36,203 bases of DNA from Pleomorphomonas sp. GTDB lineage: Bacteria; Pseudomonadota; Alphaproteobacteria; Rhizobiales; Pleomorphomonadaceae. The notes under the pieces were generated by a model. The model saw nothing but the letters and a program-made list of their open reading frames with translations, was not told where the DNA came from and did no database searches. The position numbers and the translations under genes are program-made. The stretch is taken from contig JARKNW010000113.1 of NCBI GenBank assembly GCA_029976075.1, positions 1 to 36,203 of the forward strand, written 5' to 3'. Numbering within the stretch: position 1 is the first letter of the stretch; the number at the start of each line of letters is the position of its first letter. This document shows positions 7,910 to 16,287 of the stretch, in pieces.

Positions 7910-9208
7910 ATGTCGCACGTGGTGGTTCTGGGGGCAGGGCTCGGTGGTACGATCATGGCCTACGAGCTGCGCAAGGTTCTCGGTCGCGCGCATCAGGTGA
8001 CGGTGATCAACAAGGGCAATACTTACTCGTTCGTACCGTCGAATCCGTGGGTCGCCGTAGGGTGGCGCGATCCGGCCCATGTCGAGGTAGATCTGTCGCC
8101 GGTTTTCTCCAAGACGGGCATCACGCTGAGAGCCGAAGGAGCCGAGCGGTTGCTACCGGAAGAGAACCGCATAGAGTTGGTCGGTGGCGACAGTGTCTCC
8201 TACGATTATCTGGTGGTGGCTACCGGTCCGGAACTCGCTTTCGATGAGGTGCCGGGGCTTGGTCCCCAGGGGTACACCCAGTCGATCTGCCAGGTCGGCC
8301 ATGCCGTTGAGGCCAAGGCGGCGGTCGATCGGCTTATCGCCAATCCAGGGCCTGTGATCATCGGGGCCGCACAAGGGGCGTCCTGTTTCGGTCCGGCCTA
8401 CGAGTTTGCTTTCGTGTTGGACAAGGCGCTGCGCAATGCCAAGGTACGAGACCGCGTACCGATGACCTTCGTCACCCCCGAGCCTTATATCGGTCACCTC
8501 GGCCTCGATGGAGTCGGCGACACCAAGGGACTGCTCGAAAGCCAGCTGCGCAGTCATCACATCAAATGGATCACCAACGCCCGGATAGAGGCGGTCGACA
8601 GCGGCGCGATGCATGTCGAGGAGTTGACCGAAGACGGAGCCCCTAAGGCAAGGCACGATCTGCCCTTTGCCTTCTCGATGATTTTGCCGGCCTTCCGCGG
8701 CGTCGGCGCGGTGCGAGGGGCAACCGGCCTCGTCAATCCGCGCGGCTTCGTCACCATCGACAAGCACCAGCAGAACCAGACGTTCCGCAACGTGTTCGCC
8801 ATCGGCGTCTGCGTTGCCATTCCGCCGATGGGCAAGACGGCGGTTCCGGTCGGAGTACCCAAGACCGGCTTCATGATCGAGTCCATGGTGACGGCCACCG
8901 CCCACAACATCGAACGGATGATCGAAGGCAAGACGCCCAATGCCGAGGCATCCTGGAACGCAATCTGTCTGGCCGACTTCGGCGACAACGGTGTTGCCTT
9001 CGTTGCCCAGCCGCAGATTCCGCCCCGCAATGTCAACTGGTCGTCGTCAGGCTACTGGGTGCATGTCGCCAAGGTCGGCTTTGAGAAGTACTTCCTGCGG
9101 AAGATCAGGACGGGACAGTCCGAACCCCTCTATGAAAAACTCGCCTTGCAGGTCATTGGTGTCGACAAGCTGCGTTCCATCCGATTTGACGAGGAGACTG
9201 CGGCCTGA
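7910..9208 (+). CDS. sqr: sulfide:quinone oxidoreductase, type I
   Basis: A 432-residue monotopic flavoprotein that oxidises sulfide and passes electrons to the quinone pool, leaving sulfane sulfur. The N-terminal FAD motif is VVVLGAGLGGTIMAYEL. Three cysteines fall at residues 127 (SICQVG), 159 (GASCFGPAYEF) and 353 (AICLADFG). These are the positions of the three essential cysteines of the Rhodobacter capsulatus type I enzyme (127, 159, 353), which makes the subtype call strong. The C-terminal block AIPPMGKTAVPVGVPKTGFM is also typical. GGAG precedes ATG 7910 by 10 bases, while the frame is open from 7895. The gene has its own palindromic promoter and a terminator after it. The product sulfur could feed the upstream fusion protein. 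Confidence 0.93.
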   Translation: MSHVVVLGAGLGGTIMAYELRKVLGRAHQVTVINKGNTYSFVPSNPWVAVGWRDPAHVEVDLSPVFSKTGITLRAEGAERLLPEENRIELVGGDSVSYDYLVVATGPELAFDEVPGLGPQGYTQSICQVGHAVEAKAAVDRLIANPGPVIIGAAQGASCFGPAYEFAFVLDKALRNAKVRDRVPMTFVTPEPYIGHLGLDGVGDTKGLLESQLRSHHIKWITNARIEAVDSGAMHVEELTEDGAPKARHDLPFAFSMILPAFRGVGAVRGATGLVNPRGFVTIDKHQQNQTFRNVFAIGVCVAIPPMGKTAVPVGVPKTGFMIESMVTATAHNIERMIEGKTPNAEASWNAICLADFGDNGVAFVAQPQIPPRNVNWSSSGYWVHVAKVGFEKYFLRKIRTGQSEPLYEKLALQVIGVDKLRSIRFDEETAA

Positions 9209-9228
9209 TCTTCTGTTCGTCAGAAATG

Positions 9229-9264
9229 ACGGCGCGGCCCGTGAGGACCGCGCCGTTTTGTCTT
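9229..9264 (+). terminator. intrinsic terminator after sqr
   Basis: ACGGCGCGG (9229-9237) and CCGCGCCGT (9248-9256) form a perfect 9-bp stem with a 10-base loop, followed by TTTTGTCTTTC. It lies between the convergent sqr and permease genes. Confidence 0.8.
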
Positions 9265-9279
9265 TCTGTGTGCCTCCGC

Positions 9280-10644
9280 TTACTCGGCGGCGGCGGTCCG
9301 CTTGTTGCCGCGGAAAATGAACCCGACGTAAAGGACGATCAACCAGACCGGCAGCACGAGGACCGACAGGCGCATGTCCGGCATCTGGGTCATCACCACA
9401 ATGATCATGGCCATGAAGGCGACGCAGAAGTAGTTGGCGATCGGATAGAAGGGAGCCGGGAACGTCAGCTTGCCAACCTCATGAGCATGCGCCTTGCGGA
9501 ACTTCATGTGTACCAGCACGATCATCACCCAGGTGATGGTGGCGGCGGTGGTGGCAACTGCCATCACCTGCATGAACGCGCCCTCGGGGATCAGGTAGTT
9601 GATCGCGACCACGACCAGCGTACAGGCCGACGAGAACAGGATCGCCACATAGGGGACCTTGTTGCCACCGAGCTTGGTGAACACCTTGGGAGCATTGCCC
9701 TGCTCGGCGAGGCTGTAGAGCATGCGGCCGTTGGAGTAGATGCCCGAGTTGTAGACCGAGACCGCCGCCGTCAGCACCACGAAGTTCAGGATGTTGGCAG
9801 CCGAGCCGATACCGAGCTTGGAGAAGATCGTGACGAACGGGCTGCCTTCCATGCCGACCTGGTTCCACGGAAAGATGATCATCATCACCGTGAGCGAGCC
9901 GATGTAGAAGAGCAGAATACGCCACATCACCTGACGGATGGCCTGGGGGATCGACTTCTTCGGATCGTCGGCTTCGCCGGCGGTGATACCGATCAGCTCG
10001 GTTCCACCGAAGGAGAACATGACCACGACCAGCGACAGGAGCAGCCCCCAGATGCCGTGCGGGAAGAAGCCGTCGTGGACCCACAGGTTGGAAAGGCCGG
10101 TTGCTTCGCCGCCGAGCCCGAAGACAATCAGCACCAGGCCGAGCACGATCATGCCGATCACGGCCAGCACCTTGATGATGGCAAACCAGAACTCGGCTTC
10201 ACCATAGAGGCGGACATTGATCAGGTTGATGGCGGTGATCGATACCAGCACGATCAGCGATGTCAGCCAGTGCGGGAAATCTGGGAACCAGTAGGCGACG
10301 TAGATGCCCACCACGGTCAGTTCCGCCATCGACACCAGGATGTAGAGGAACCAGTAGTTCCAGCCGGCCAGGAAACCGGCAAACTCCCCCCAGTATTTGT
10401 AGGCAAAGTGGCTGAAGGCACCAGCCACCGGTTCTTCGGTCGACATCTCACCGAGCATGCGCATGATGAGATACATCACGAAGCCGCCGATGATGTACGA
10501 AACGATGATGCCGGGACCCACAAGTTGGATCGAGGCGGCCGAGCCGTAGAACAGGCCCGTGCCAATCGCCCCACCGAGGGCGATCATCTGGATGTGGCGG
10601 TTCTTTAGACCGCGCGCGAGATGCGATTGCGTTTCCGAAGACAT
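9280..10644 (-). CDS. APC-family amino-acid permease, probably for aromatic amino acids
   Basis: A 454-residue protein with about 12 membrane segments. It carries the amino-acid permease signature: LKNRHIQMIALGGAIGTGLF at the first segment, GPGIIVSYIIGG, LGEMSTEEPVAGAFSHFA and MFSFGGTELIGITAGEADDP. This is the AroP/PheP/CycA/AnsP branch of proton symporters of the inner membrane. Exact specificity cannot be read from sequence. It lies 173 bases downstream of the tryptophanase gene in the same direction, which suggests import of tryptophan or another aromatic amino acid. GGGAGG 5 bases before the ATG gives a firm start. The spacer to tnaA holds a GC-rich inverted repeat that could lower read-through. 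Confidence 0.88.
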   Translation of the reverse strand: MSSETQSHLARGLKNRHIQMIALGGAIGTGLFYGSAASIQLVGPGIIVSYIIGGFVMYLIMRMLGEMSTEEPVAGAFSHFAYKYWGEFAGFLAGWNYWFLYILVSMAELTVVGIYVAYWFPDFPHWLTSLIVLVSITAINLINVRLYGEAEFWFAIIKVLAVIGMIVLGLVLIVFGLGGEATGLSNLWVHDGFFPHGIWGLLLSLVVVMFSFGGTELIGITAGEADDPKKSIPQAIRQVMWRILLFYIGSLTVMMIIFPWNQVGMEGSPFVTIFSKLGIGSAANILNFVVLTAAVSVYNSGIYSNGRMLYSLAEQGNAPKVFTKLGGNKVPYVAILFSSACTLVVVAINYLIPEGAFMQVMAVATTAATITWVMIVLVHMKFRKAHAHEVGKLTFPAPFYPIANYFCVAFMAMIIVVMTQMPDMRLSVLVLPVWLIVLYVGFIFRGNKRTAAAE

Positions 10645-10716
10645 GTTGTCCTCCCGTTAAACCCGATAGCGCGGGGCGCGGCCCTCTGCCATCCGGTCGA
10701 TCCCCTGTCGATACGA

Positions 10717-10746
10717 GCGCCGCCATCCCTCCTCGGCCAGCGGCGC
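10717..10746 (-). terminator. GC-rich inverted repeat between tnaA and the permease
   Basis: GCGCCGC (10717-10723) and GCGGCGC (10740-10746) are perfect 7-bp arms with a 16-base loop. No T-tract follows on the minus strand, so it is at best a partial terminator or a processing hairpin that tunes permease expression relative to tnaA. Confidence 0.25.
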
Positions 10747-10817
10747 CCGCCTGCTTGCGTCGATCATTCCGCTCTGAGAGCGGCGACCGTGTGTTCCTCG
10801 TTCTTCAGCCCGGCCGA

Positions 10818-12209
10818 TTAGCCGGCGATTGGCTCAAGGTGAGCCTGGAAGTGCCTCAGAATTGGCGGCTCCCAGGTGATGCGGTAGCCGCGCTTGATGG
10901 TGTGGGCGCGCTTCTTGATCTCGATCAGGGCCTCGGCCATGATGTCGATGTGTGCCTGCGTGTAGACCCGGCGCGGAATGGCGAGACGGGTGAACTCGAA
11001 GTCGGCCTTGAGCTGCTCGCCCGTATCCGGGTTGTTGCCGAGCATGTAGGAGCCGATGTCGCAGGAGCGAATGCCCGCTTCCTTGTAGAGTTCGACGGCC
11101 AGCACCTGGCCGGGGAACTCGTTGTAGGGAATGTGCGGCAGCATGGCACGGGCATCGACGAACACGCCGTGACCGCCAGCTGGCGACTGATAGCCGATGC
11201 CGGCGTCGTCGAGACGGGCGGCGAGATACTCGACCTGACCGATGCGGTAGCGCAGGTAGTCGTTGTCGATACCCTCATAGAGGCCGATGGCCAGCGCTTC
11301 GAGATCGCGGCCGGCAAGGCCGCCATAGGTGAAGAAGCCCTCGAAGGAGATGCAGTTCGCCTTGATCTTCAGGATCAGCGGCGAGTTGGCATCCTTGACG
11401 CCGATCATGCCGCCGATGTTGACGATGGCATCCTTCTTTGCCGACATGGTGAACATGTCGCCATAGGAGAACATCTCGCGGATGATTTCCTTGATCGACT
11501 TGTTCTGATAGCCGGGCTCGTCACGCTGCACGAAGAAGGCGTTCTCGGCATAGCGGGCGGCGTCGATGTCGAGCGGGATGCCATGGGCCTTGGCGACCTC
11601 GGCCACCTCGCGCATGTTCTGCATCGAAACCGGCTGACCGCCGGCCGAGTTGTTGGTGATGGTCATGACGAGCAGGCCGATATTCTCGGCACCCAGCTCG
11701 GCGATGGTCTTCTTCAGCTTTTCGACATCCATGTTGCCCTTGAAGGGCGCACGGTGCGACGGGTCCTTGGCGACCGCGACGACGCAGTCGATGCAACGGG
11801 CGCCGGTCAGCTCGACATGGGCGCGCGTCGTATCGAAGAACATGTTGGAGATGGCGAACTTGCCCTTGCCGAGCAGGATCGGGAACAGCACCTTCTCCGC
11901 GGCGCGGCCCTGGTGAACGGGCTGGATGTAGCCATAGTTGAAGATGTCCTTGCCCGCCTCGAGCAGCTTGTAATAGCTCGACGCGCCGGCATAGGCCTCA
12001 TCGCCACGCATCACGCCGGCCCACTGCTCCTGGCTCATGGCACCGGTGCCGCTGTCGGTCAGAAGATCGATGTAGCAATCCTCACCGGCCAGATTGAAGA
12101 GGTTATAGTGCGCCGCTGCGATCTTTGCTGCGCGCTCCTCCGCCGTCAGCATCCGAAGCGGCTCCACCGCCTTGATCCGGAATGGTTCGGGGAAATACTT
12201 GATAGCCAT
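10818..12209 (-). CDS. tnaA: tryptophanase (tryptophan indole-lyase)
   Basis: A 463-residue pyridoxal-phosphate enzyme that splits L-tryptophan into indole, pyruvate and ammonia. The PLP lysine is Lys259 in [13 protein letters not shown], and [10 protein letters not shown] and [15 protein letters not shown] are family motifs. The close relative tyrosine phenol-lyase has Thr124 and Arg381 at the substrate site. Here Asp126 (FFDTTRAH) and Ile385 (CDIGSYMLG) match tryptophanase Asp137 and Ile396 of E. coli, so tryptophanase is the better call. AGGAGG lies 9 bases before the ATG. It is followed by an aromatic-type permease and is divergent from a YheO-like regulator. I find no TnaC-like leader with the usual Trp and Pro on its own strand. 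Confidence 0.92.
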   Translation of the reverse strand: MAIKYFPEPFRIKAVEPLRMLTAEERAAKIAAAHYNLFNLAGEDCYIDLLTDSGTGAMSQEQWAGVMRGDEAYAGASSYYKLLEAGKDIFNYGYIQPVHQGRAAEKVLFPILLGKGKFAISNMFFDTTRAHVELTGARCIDCVVAVAKDPSHRAPFKGNMDVEKLKKTIAELGAENIGLLVMTITNNSAGGQPVSMQNMREVAEVAKAHGIPLDIDAARYAENAFFVQRDEPGYQNKSIKEIIREMFSYGDMFTMSAKKDAIVNIGGMIGVKDANSPLILKIKANCISFEGFFTYGGLAGRDLEALAIGLYEGIDNDYLRYRIGQVEYLAARLDDAGIGYQSPAGGHGVFVDARAMLPHIPYNEFPGQVLAVELYKEAGIRSCDIGSYMLGNNPDTGEQLKADFEFTRLAIPRRVYTQAHIDIMAEALIEIKKRAHTIKRGYRITWEPPILRHFQAHLEPIAG

Positions 12210-12297
12210 TGTCCGTTACCTCCTACAGACCATTGGGCACCCCGGTCGTCGCGAGCGACAGGCGGACAGCGTCTCTAGGAATCTGCAAACATTTTTG

Positions 12298-12326
12298 CAC
12301 ATAGGCGAGAATTTGCCGCCTATGTG
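12298..12326. promoter_or_regulatory. perfect 10-bp inverted repeat in the tnaA/regulator spacer
   Basis: CACATAGGCG (12298-12307) and CGCCTATGTG (12317-12326) are perfect arms around a 9-base spacer. The repeat lies 88 bases before the tnaA ATG. A second small repeat, TGCAAA/TTTGCA (12284-12299), overlaps its left end. It could be the operator of the divergent regulator or a hairpin in the tnaA leader RNA; no T-tract supports a terminator. Confidence 0.5.
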
Positions 12327-12444
12327 GTCATATTTGTGCCATTCTACCTGCGTTGTGTCAATTAATTTACATTATCCTAGTGTTTCCTCGGATTTCTGGC
12401 TGTGGATGTGGGGATATTTTTGCAATTGGCATGGGTGTTGGTAA
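12322..12444 (+). other. short Trp-rich reading frame, possible leader peptide (speculative)
   Basis: ATG at 12322 opens 40 codons ending in TAA at 12442-12444. Five TGG codons fall in the last 15 sense codons (12397, 12403, 12409, 12427, 12439), giving FWLWMWGYFCNWHGCW at the end, plus one TGG right after the start. It lies in the leader of the regulator that sits beside tryptophanase, so Trp-codon sensing is conceivable. Against this, no good ribosome site is visible at any possible start, and GT-rich DNA can make TGG runs by chance. Confidence 0.2.
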
Positions 12445-12611
12445 TTTAGTTGCGTTAACGATGTTCATCCTTGCCGACAATTGCGTCACGCGCGGGAGTA
12501 CTTCAGGAAATGTACGAGGGGCCGGTTCCGCTGATCCGGATTGACAAAACAGGTGCGACGACTGCAACTCGGGCGGAAAGGCCGGACGGAGTCCGGCGAG
12601 GAGACGTGCCG

Positions 12612-13325
12612 ATGCCGGGCAGTTGGATCCAGCGTTACATGAAGCTGACCGAGTTTCTCGGCTCTGTGCTCGGACCCGATTATGAAGTGGTGCTGCACGA
12701 TCTCGGCGATGCCGACAAGTCGATCATCGCCATCGCCAATGGTCACGTCAGCGGCCGGACCATCGGGGCGCCACTCACATCGGTGGCCCTGCAGTCCATC
12801 ATCAATCATTCCTATGAGACGCAGGACTACAGGCTCAACTATGTGGGCGTTGCCGGCACCAAGTTGCTGCGTTCATCCACCTTCTTCGTCAAGGACGAAG
12901 AGGGACGTCTCGTAGGCATGCTCTGCATCAACTTCGACGACAGCCGTTACCGCGAACTGTCCGATCGCATCCTGAAACTGCGCCATCCCGACGTTTTCGT
13001 TGAAACCAACTTTGCCTATGACGAAGAGGCTGCGGCCGTGCGCGCCACGCCTCCATCCGCCGACAGCAGCGAGAGTTTTCCCAACTCACTGACTGAGCTT
13101 GCCGATCATCTGCTCGACGAGGAACTGCGTGCCCGGGAGGCTGCCGGCGAGCGGCTGAGCCATCGCGACAAACTGGCCTTGGTGGAAATCCTCAACGACA
13201 AGGGCATCTTCATGATGAAGGGTGCCGTCAAATACGTCGCTGATAAGCTAGGTTGTTCGCAGACGACGATCTATCGCTATCTCAATCGGATGAACGGCGG
13301 AACCGAGGATGGCAGCGAGAGCTGA
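12612..13325 (+). CDS. YheO/DauR-like transcriptional regulator (PAS-like domain plus C-terminal HTH)
   Basis: A 237-residue protein. Residues 1-125 form the YheO-like PAS domain (LGSVLGPDYEVVLHDL, GHVSGRTIGAPLT, SSTFFVKDEEGRLVGMLCIN). A linker follows, then a C-terminal helix-turn-helix (about 180-230: LSHRDKLALVEILNDKGIF, then GAVKYVADKLGCSQTTIYRY). The order sensor-then-HTH is that of YheO and DauR, the D-arginine regulator. GAGGAG lies 8 bases before ATG 12612, which I chose over the upstream TTG (12471) and ATG (12510) of the same frame. Being divergent from tnaA, it most likely controls tryptophanase and the permease, with tryptophan or indole as possible signal; this is inference. Confidence 0.82.
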   Translation: MPGSWIQRYMKLTEFLGSVLGPDYEVVLHDLGDADKSIIAIANGHVSGRTIGAPLTSVALQSIINHSYETQDYRLNYVGVAGTKLLRSSTFFVKDEEGRLVGMLCINFDDSRYRELSDRILKLRHPDVFVETNFAYDEEAAAVRATPPSADSSESFPNSLTELADHLLDEELRAREAAGERLSHRDKLALVEILNDKGIFMMKGAVKYVADKLGCSQTTIYRYLNRMNGGTEDGSES

Positions 13326-13369
13326 CCGGCCTTTGAGCGGAAGCCAACTGTAAGCCGATCCGCTCGACA

Positions 13370-13397
13370 AGGATGGCCCGCTGCGGCGGACCATCCT
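13370..13397. terminator. hairpin between the convergent regulator and sucrose phosphorylase genes
   Basis: AGGATGG at 13370 and CCATCCT ending at 13397 enclose CCGC/GCGG with a TGCG loop. One non-pairing step becomes a U-G pair on the minus strand, giving a 12-bp stem there. No clear T-tract follows in either direction, so efficiency is uncertain, but the site between two converging stops fits a shared terminator. Confidence 0.5.
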
Positions 13398-13434
13398 GGT
13401 ACATGCACCTAAGCGTCATCGTCCGCCATCGCGC

Positions 13435-14898
13435 TCAGCCAACGGTGAACTGTCCGTCGCCGGATGCACCTTTGTAGGCGATGGTTGCGTCCATCGACTT
13501 GAAGTCAACATCGAGGGCAGCGCGCTCGGCTTCGTTGGTCCAGCTCAGTACCAGTCGGCTGGGGGACGGCTGCTCCACGGCGAAGTCGCCATCGAAGGCC
13601 GAGTGGCTGTTGCGGAAGCGAGCGAGATCGAACAGCTTCTTGACCATGGGCTTGCCGAGTGCCGCCCTGACTTCGTCTGGCGTGTAGTAGTGGCGGTTGA
13701 TGTCGCGACCGACCTTGGTGCGGTGAAGAAGGTCCATGTCGTTCACGCCGCCGAGCAGGCCGATGTAGTAGACCTGCGGAATGCCCGGAGCGAAGAACTG
13801 CAAGGCGCGCGCGATGAGATATTCCCGGTCGCGCTTGCCGAGGGCGTCGTAGTAGGTGCAGTTCACCTGATAGAGATCGAGATTGGAGGCGGCCGCGCCC
13901 GTAGCCTGCCGGCTCTCGCCGCCGGAGCGCTCATGCATCGTTTCCACCAAGGCGTCGAGCGCGGCGGGAGCAAGCAGCCCCGGACGGCCGTCGGTAGCGG
14001 CGCCGACGTCGATGACGCCGATACCGTCATGGGTATCGAGCACGGTAATGGCGTTGCGCGGGCTGATCTTCAGCCATTCGGCAAGCGGTCCCGCCTCGGC
14101 CGTGAACAGCGAATGCAGCACCAACGGCGGCAGCGCGAAGTCATAGACGCGGTCGACTTTCTTGGCGATCTCGATCTGGTCGCGATAGTAGCTGTGGATC
14201 TCGACCAGCACCTCCATGCCAAGGCCACGCGCCTTCTCTGCCAACTCGCCAAGGAACGCATAGGTCTCCGGGATCATGAACGAGCTCGTTCCCGGCTTCT
14301 TGACGGCGTAACCGGCCGCATCGAGACGAATCGCGGTCACGCCACCTTCCTTGAAGCGGGCGAGGATGGCGTCGAGATAGGCGGTGCCATGCTTTGAGAA
14401 GACGTCGATATCGATCTGCTTCGGCGTGAAAGTCGTCCAGATGAGGCGCTTCGAGCCGTCGGCAAACGACATCTTGTTGAAGGGAAAGCCGGGACGAGGG
14501 CGGTAGATGGTCAGCAGGTCCTGTTCGGTGGCGCCGTCCGGGAACACCTTTCCGAAGGTCAGAAACATGTCGGCGAATGCGGAGGCGTCGCCCTTTTCGA
14601 CAAAGTCCTTGAAAGATGGGGAGTCGGCCGACACGTGGTTGACGATCATGTCCGCCATGATGTCGACCGATGTCGATAGTGCCCTGACGTCGTTCCAGTC
14701 GCCAAGGCGTGGGTCGACCAGCGTGTGATCGATCGGATCGAAGCCTGCGTCGGCACCGTCGATCGGATCGAAGAAGGGAAGGGGATGGACGCCGCCGATC
14801 ACCCCTTTGAGCGGGCCGTCAACCAGAGCCTTGAGGTCTGAGAAACCACCGGCGGTCAGCCGGTCGACGTAGGTGATGAGCTGAACTTGGTTCTTCAC
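13435..14898 (-). CDS. sucP: sucrose phosphorylase (GH13 subfamily 18)
   Basis: A 487-residue cytoplasmic enzyme converting sucrose and phosphate to alpha-glucose 1-phosphate and fructose. The catalytic set is complete: nucleophile Asp193 (AIRLDAAGY), acid/base Glu233 (VLVEIHSYY) and Asp291 (LDTHDGIG). Long blocks such as KKVDRVYDFALPPLVLHSLF and GAAASNLDLYQVN match the bifidobacterial enzyme, as does the length. Other GH13_18 activities (glucosylglycerol or glucosylglycerate phosphorylase) are less likely but not excluded. The start is a GTG at 14898; the frame stays open to 15258, but that part only shadows the neighbouring ATPase gene. It is separated from the transporter operon by a terminator, and a 14-bp palindrome covers its ribosome site. 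Confidence 0.9.
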   Translation of the reverse strand: MKNQVQLITYVDRLTAGGFSDLKALVDGPLKGVIGGVHPLPFFDPIDGADAGFDPIDHTLVDPRLGDWNDVRALSTSVDIMADMIVNHVSADSPSFKDFVEKGDASAFADMFLTFGKVFPDGATEQDLLTIYRPRPGFPFNKMSFADGSKRLIWTTFTPKQIDIDVFSKHGTAYLDAILARFKEGGVTAIRLDAAGYAVKKPGTSSFMIPETYAFLGELAEKARGLGMEVLVEIHSYYRDQIEIAKKVDRVYDFALPPLVLHSLFTAEAGPLAEWLKISPRNAITVLDTHDGIGVIDVGAATDGRPGLLAPAALDALVETMHERSGGESRQATGAAASNLDLYQVNCTYYDALGKRDREYLIARALQFFAPGIPQVYYIGLLGGVNDMDLLHRTKVGRDINRHYYTPDEVRAALGKPMVKKLFDLARFRNSHSAFDGDFAVEQPSPSRLVLSWTNEAERAALDVDFKSMDATIAYKGASGDGQFTVG

Positions 14899-14904
14899 GA
14901 TGCT

Positions 14905-14918
14905 GTTCCCCGGGGAAC
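14905..14918. promoter_or_regulatory. 14-bp perfect palindrome over the sucrose phosphorylase ribosome site
   Basis: GTTCCCCGGGGAAC is self-complementary and ends 6 bases before the GTG start (14898). On the minus strand its GGGGAA is the only candidate Shine-Dalgarno sequence. It could be a repressor operator or restrict ribosome access; neither is shown. Confidence 0.4.
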
Positions 14919-15041
14919 GCTCGCCCGTCGGCCTGGTTCGCGCGTCGGGCTGGAGGTGGGCGGTCCAGATTGTATCGGCGGAGCACTCATGTCTGGCCAG
15001 GCCAAAGGGTTGAACCAGCGGATGCTCGTCGGAAAAGCGAA

Positions 15042-15071
15042 AATCACTTCCGGGGCGGCCCGGAAGTGATT
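15042..15071 (-). terminator. strong intrinsic terminator after the sugar ATPase gene
   Basis: AATCACTTCCGGG and CCCGGAAGTGATT form a perfect 13-bp stem with a 4-base loop, 35 bases past the stop codon at 15107. On the minus strand it is followed by TTCGCTTTTCC. It should end most transcripts of the agl-type operon before the sucrose phosphorylase gene. Confidence 0.85.
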
Positions 15072-15106
15072 GAGTGCGCGCCGCGTCTTCGGCGGCGGAT
15101 GCCGGC

Positions 15107-16204
15107 TTATTCGGGTACGAAGCGGCGGGCGTAAGCGTTGCCTTCGGCGTTGAACAGATGGCAGTCGTCGCCGGAGAAGACGAACTGGCGCTGCTCGCCG
15201 GCCTTGACCGGAACGTCGCCATCCAGAACCGCGATGAGGGACGTCTCGTCGCTGCCACGATGGGCCTGCACGATGGTCTGGTGGCCGAGACGCTCGACGA
15301 AGTTGACGGTGACCGGCAGCCCGCCCTCGGTTCCGATCTTGATGTGTTCGGGGCGGATGCCGAGCGTCAGGTCGTTACCGGTGACTGCACCGGTGGAGTC
15401 GACCGCCACCTTGAGCGTCGGAACGCCATCGCCTGATACGGTGATGCCATCGGTATCGACCGCGCTTGCCTTCACGTTCAGGAAGTTCATCTTCGGCGAA
15501 CCGATGAACCCTGCGACGAACAGGTTCTGCGGGCGGTGGTAGAGTTCGAGCGGTGCGCCCACCTGCCGTACGTTACCGGCTTCCAGCACGACGATCTTGT
15601 CGGCGAGCGTCATGGCCTCGACCTGATCGTGCGTGACGTACACCATGGTTGAGCCGAGGTCTTCGTGCAGCTTGGCGATCTCGGCGCGGGTCGATACGCG
15701 CAGGGCGGCGTCCAGGTTGGAGAGCGGTTCGTCGAACAGGAAGATCTTCGGCTCACGAACGATGGCTCGGCCGATGGCAACGCGCTGGCGCTGGCCGCCG
15801 GAGAGCTGGCCGGGCTTGCGGTCGAGCAGATGCTCGATGTGCAGGATCTTGGCGGCCTTGGCCACCTTCTCGGCGATTTCTGTCTTGGAGAAGCCTGCGA
15901 TCTCCAGCGCGAAGGCCATGTTGGCGTAGACCGACTTGTGCGGATAGAGCGCATAGGACTGGAACACCATGGCGATGCCGCGGTCCTTTGGGGCGATGTC
16001 GTTGCAGACCTTGTCGTCGATCAGGATCTCGCCGGAGGAGATCTCCTCGAGACCGGCAACCATTCTGAGCAGCGTCGACTTGCCGCAACCGGACGGGCCG
16101 ACGAAGACGACGAACTCGCCGTCGCGGATGTCCATGTCAACGCCCTTGATGATGTCCACCCGTCCGAAGCTCTTGCGCACGTTGCGCATCGTGAGGCTGG
16201 CCAT
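15107..16204 (-). CDS. aglK: sugar ABC importer ATPase (AglK/UgpC/MsmK family)
   Basis: A 365-residue ATPase that powers the importer encoded just upstream. Motifs in order are Walker A GPSGCGKST (about 38-46), signature LSGGQRQRVAIGRAI (about 135), Walker B KIFLFDEPLSNLD and switch THDQVEAMTLAD. A C-terminal regulatory OB-fold (TOBE) domain from about 240 includes LGIRPEHIKIG. This is the CUT1 sugar-importer layout. The ATG at 16204 is preceded by AAGGGAG with a 7-base gap; an upstream ATG in frame (16276) lacks this. It lies 83 bases after the second permease gene and is the last gene before a strong terminator. The name aglK rests on operon context. Confidence 0.9.
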   Translation of the reverse strand: MASLTMRNVRKSFGRVDIIKGVDMDIRDGEFVVFVGPSGCGKSTLLRMVAGLEEISSGEILIDDKVCNDIAPKDRGIAMVFQSYALYPHKSVYANMAFALEIAGFSKTEIAEKVAKAAKILHIEHLLDRKPGQLSGGQRQRVAIGRAIVREPKIFLFDEPLSNLDAALRVSTRAEIAKLHEDLGSTMVYVTHDQVEAMTLADKIVVLEAGNVRQVGAPLELYHRPQNLFVAGFIGSPKMNFLNVKASAVDTDGITVSGDGVPTLKVAVDSTGAVTGNDLTLGIRPEHIKIGTEGGLPVTVNFVERLGHQTIVQAHRGSDETSLIAVLDGDVPVKAGEQRQFVFSGDDCHLFNAEGNAYARRFVPE

Positions 16205-16287
16205 GTGATAACTCCCTTGTTCCCTTGACACCGGCGGGTTCCGTCTTCGCGGAACCGCACGCGCGGGGTTGTTCAATGTTCAGCCGA

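Larger units (their letters stand above)
12210..12611. promoter_or_regulatory. divergent control region between tnaA and its regulator
   Basis: About 400 bases without a firm gene, clearly richer in AT than its flanks from about 12280 to 12480. It holds the 10-bp inverted repeat at 12298-12326, a 9-base direct repeat ATTTTTGCA at 12291-12299 and 12416-12424, and a short plus-strand reading frame rich in Trp codons (12322-12444). It also has a GCCGGA/TCCGGC hairpin (12581-12597) right before the regulator's ribosome site. Both promoters must lie here, but I cannot place -10 and -35 boxes with confidence. Confidence 0.5.

Noticed and set aside
9226..10608. 460-codon plus-strand frame, very rich in His and Asp
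   Set aside because: Antisense shadow of the permease gene; its composition comes from reversed membrane-protein codons.
10818..12209. Tyrosine phenol-lyase as the identity of this gene
   Set aside because: The two diagnostic positions (Asp126 and Ile385) are of the tryptophanase type, not Thr and Arg.
10755..12278. 507-codon plus-strand frame across tnaA
   Set aside because: Antisense shadow of tryptophanase with low-complexity composition.
12216..12302. 28-codon minus-strand frame ending inside the tnaA ribosome site, considered as a TnaC equivalent
   Set aside because: It has no Trp codon, no ribosome site, and its start lies within the inverted repeat. The TnaC pattern is absent.
14899..15258. 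120-codon N-terminal extension of sucrose phosphorylase
   Set aside because: It crosses the terminator and overlaps the ATPase gene. Its Ser/Arg/Thr/Ala-rich sequence is an out-of-frame shadow, and the enzyme's normal length is reached from the GTG at 14898.
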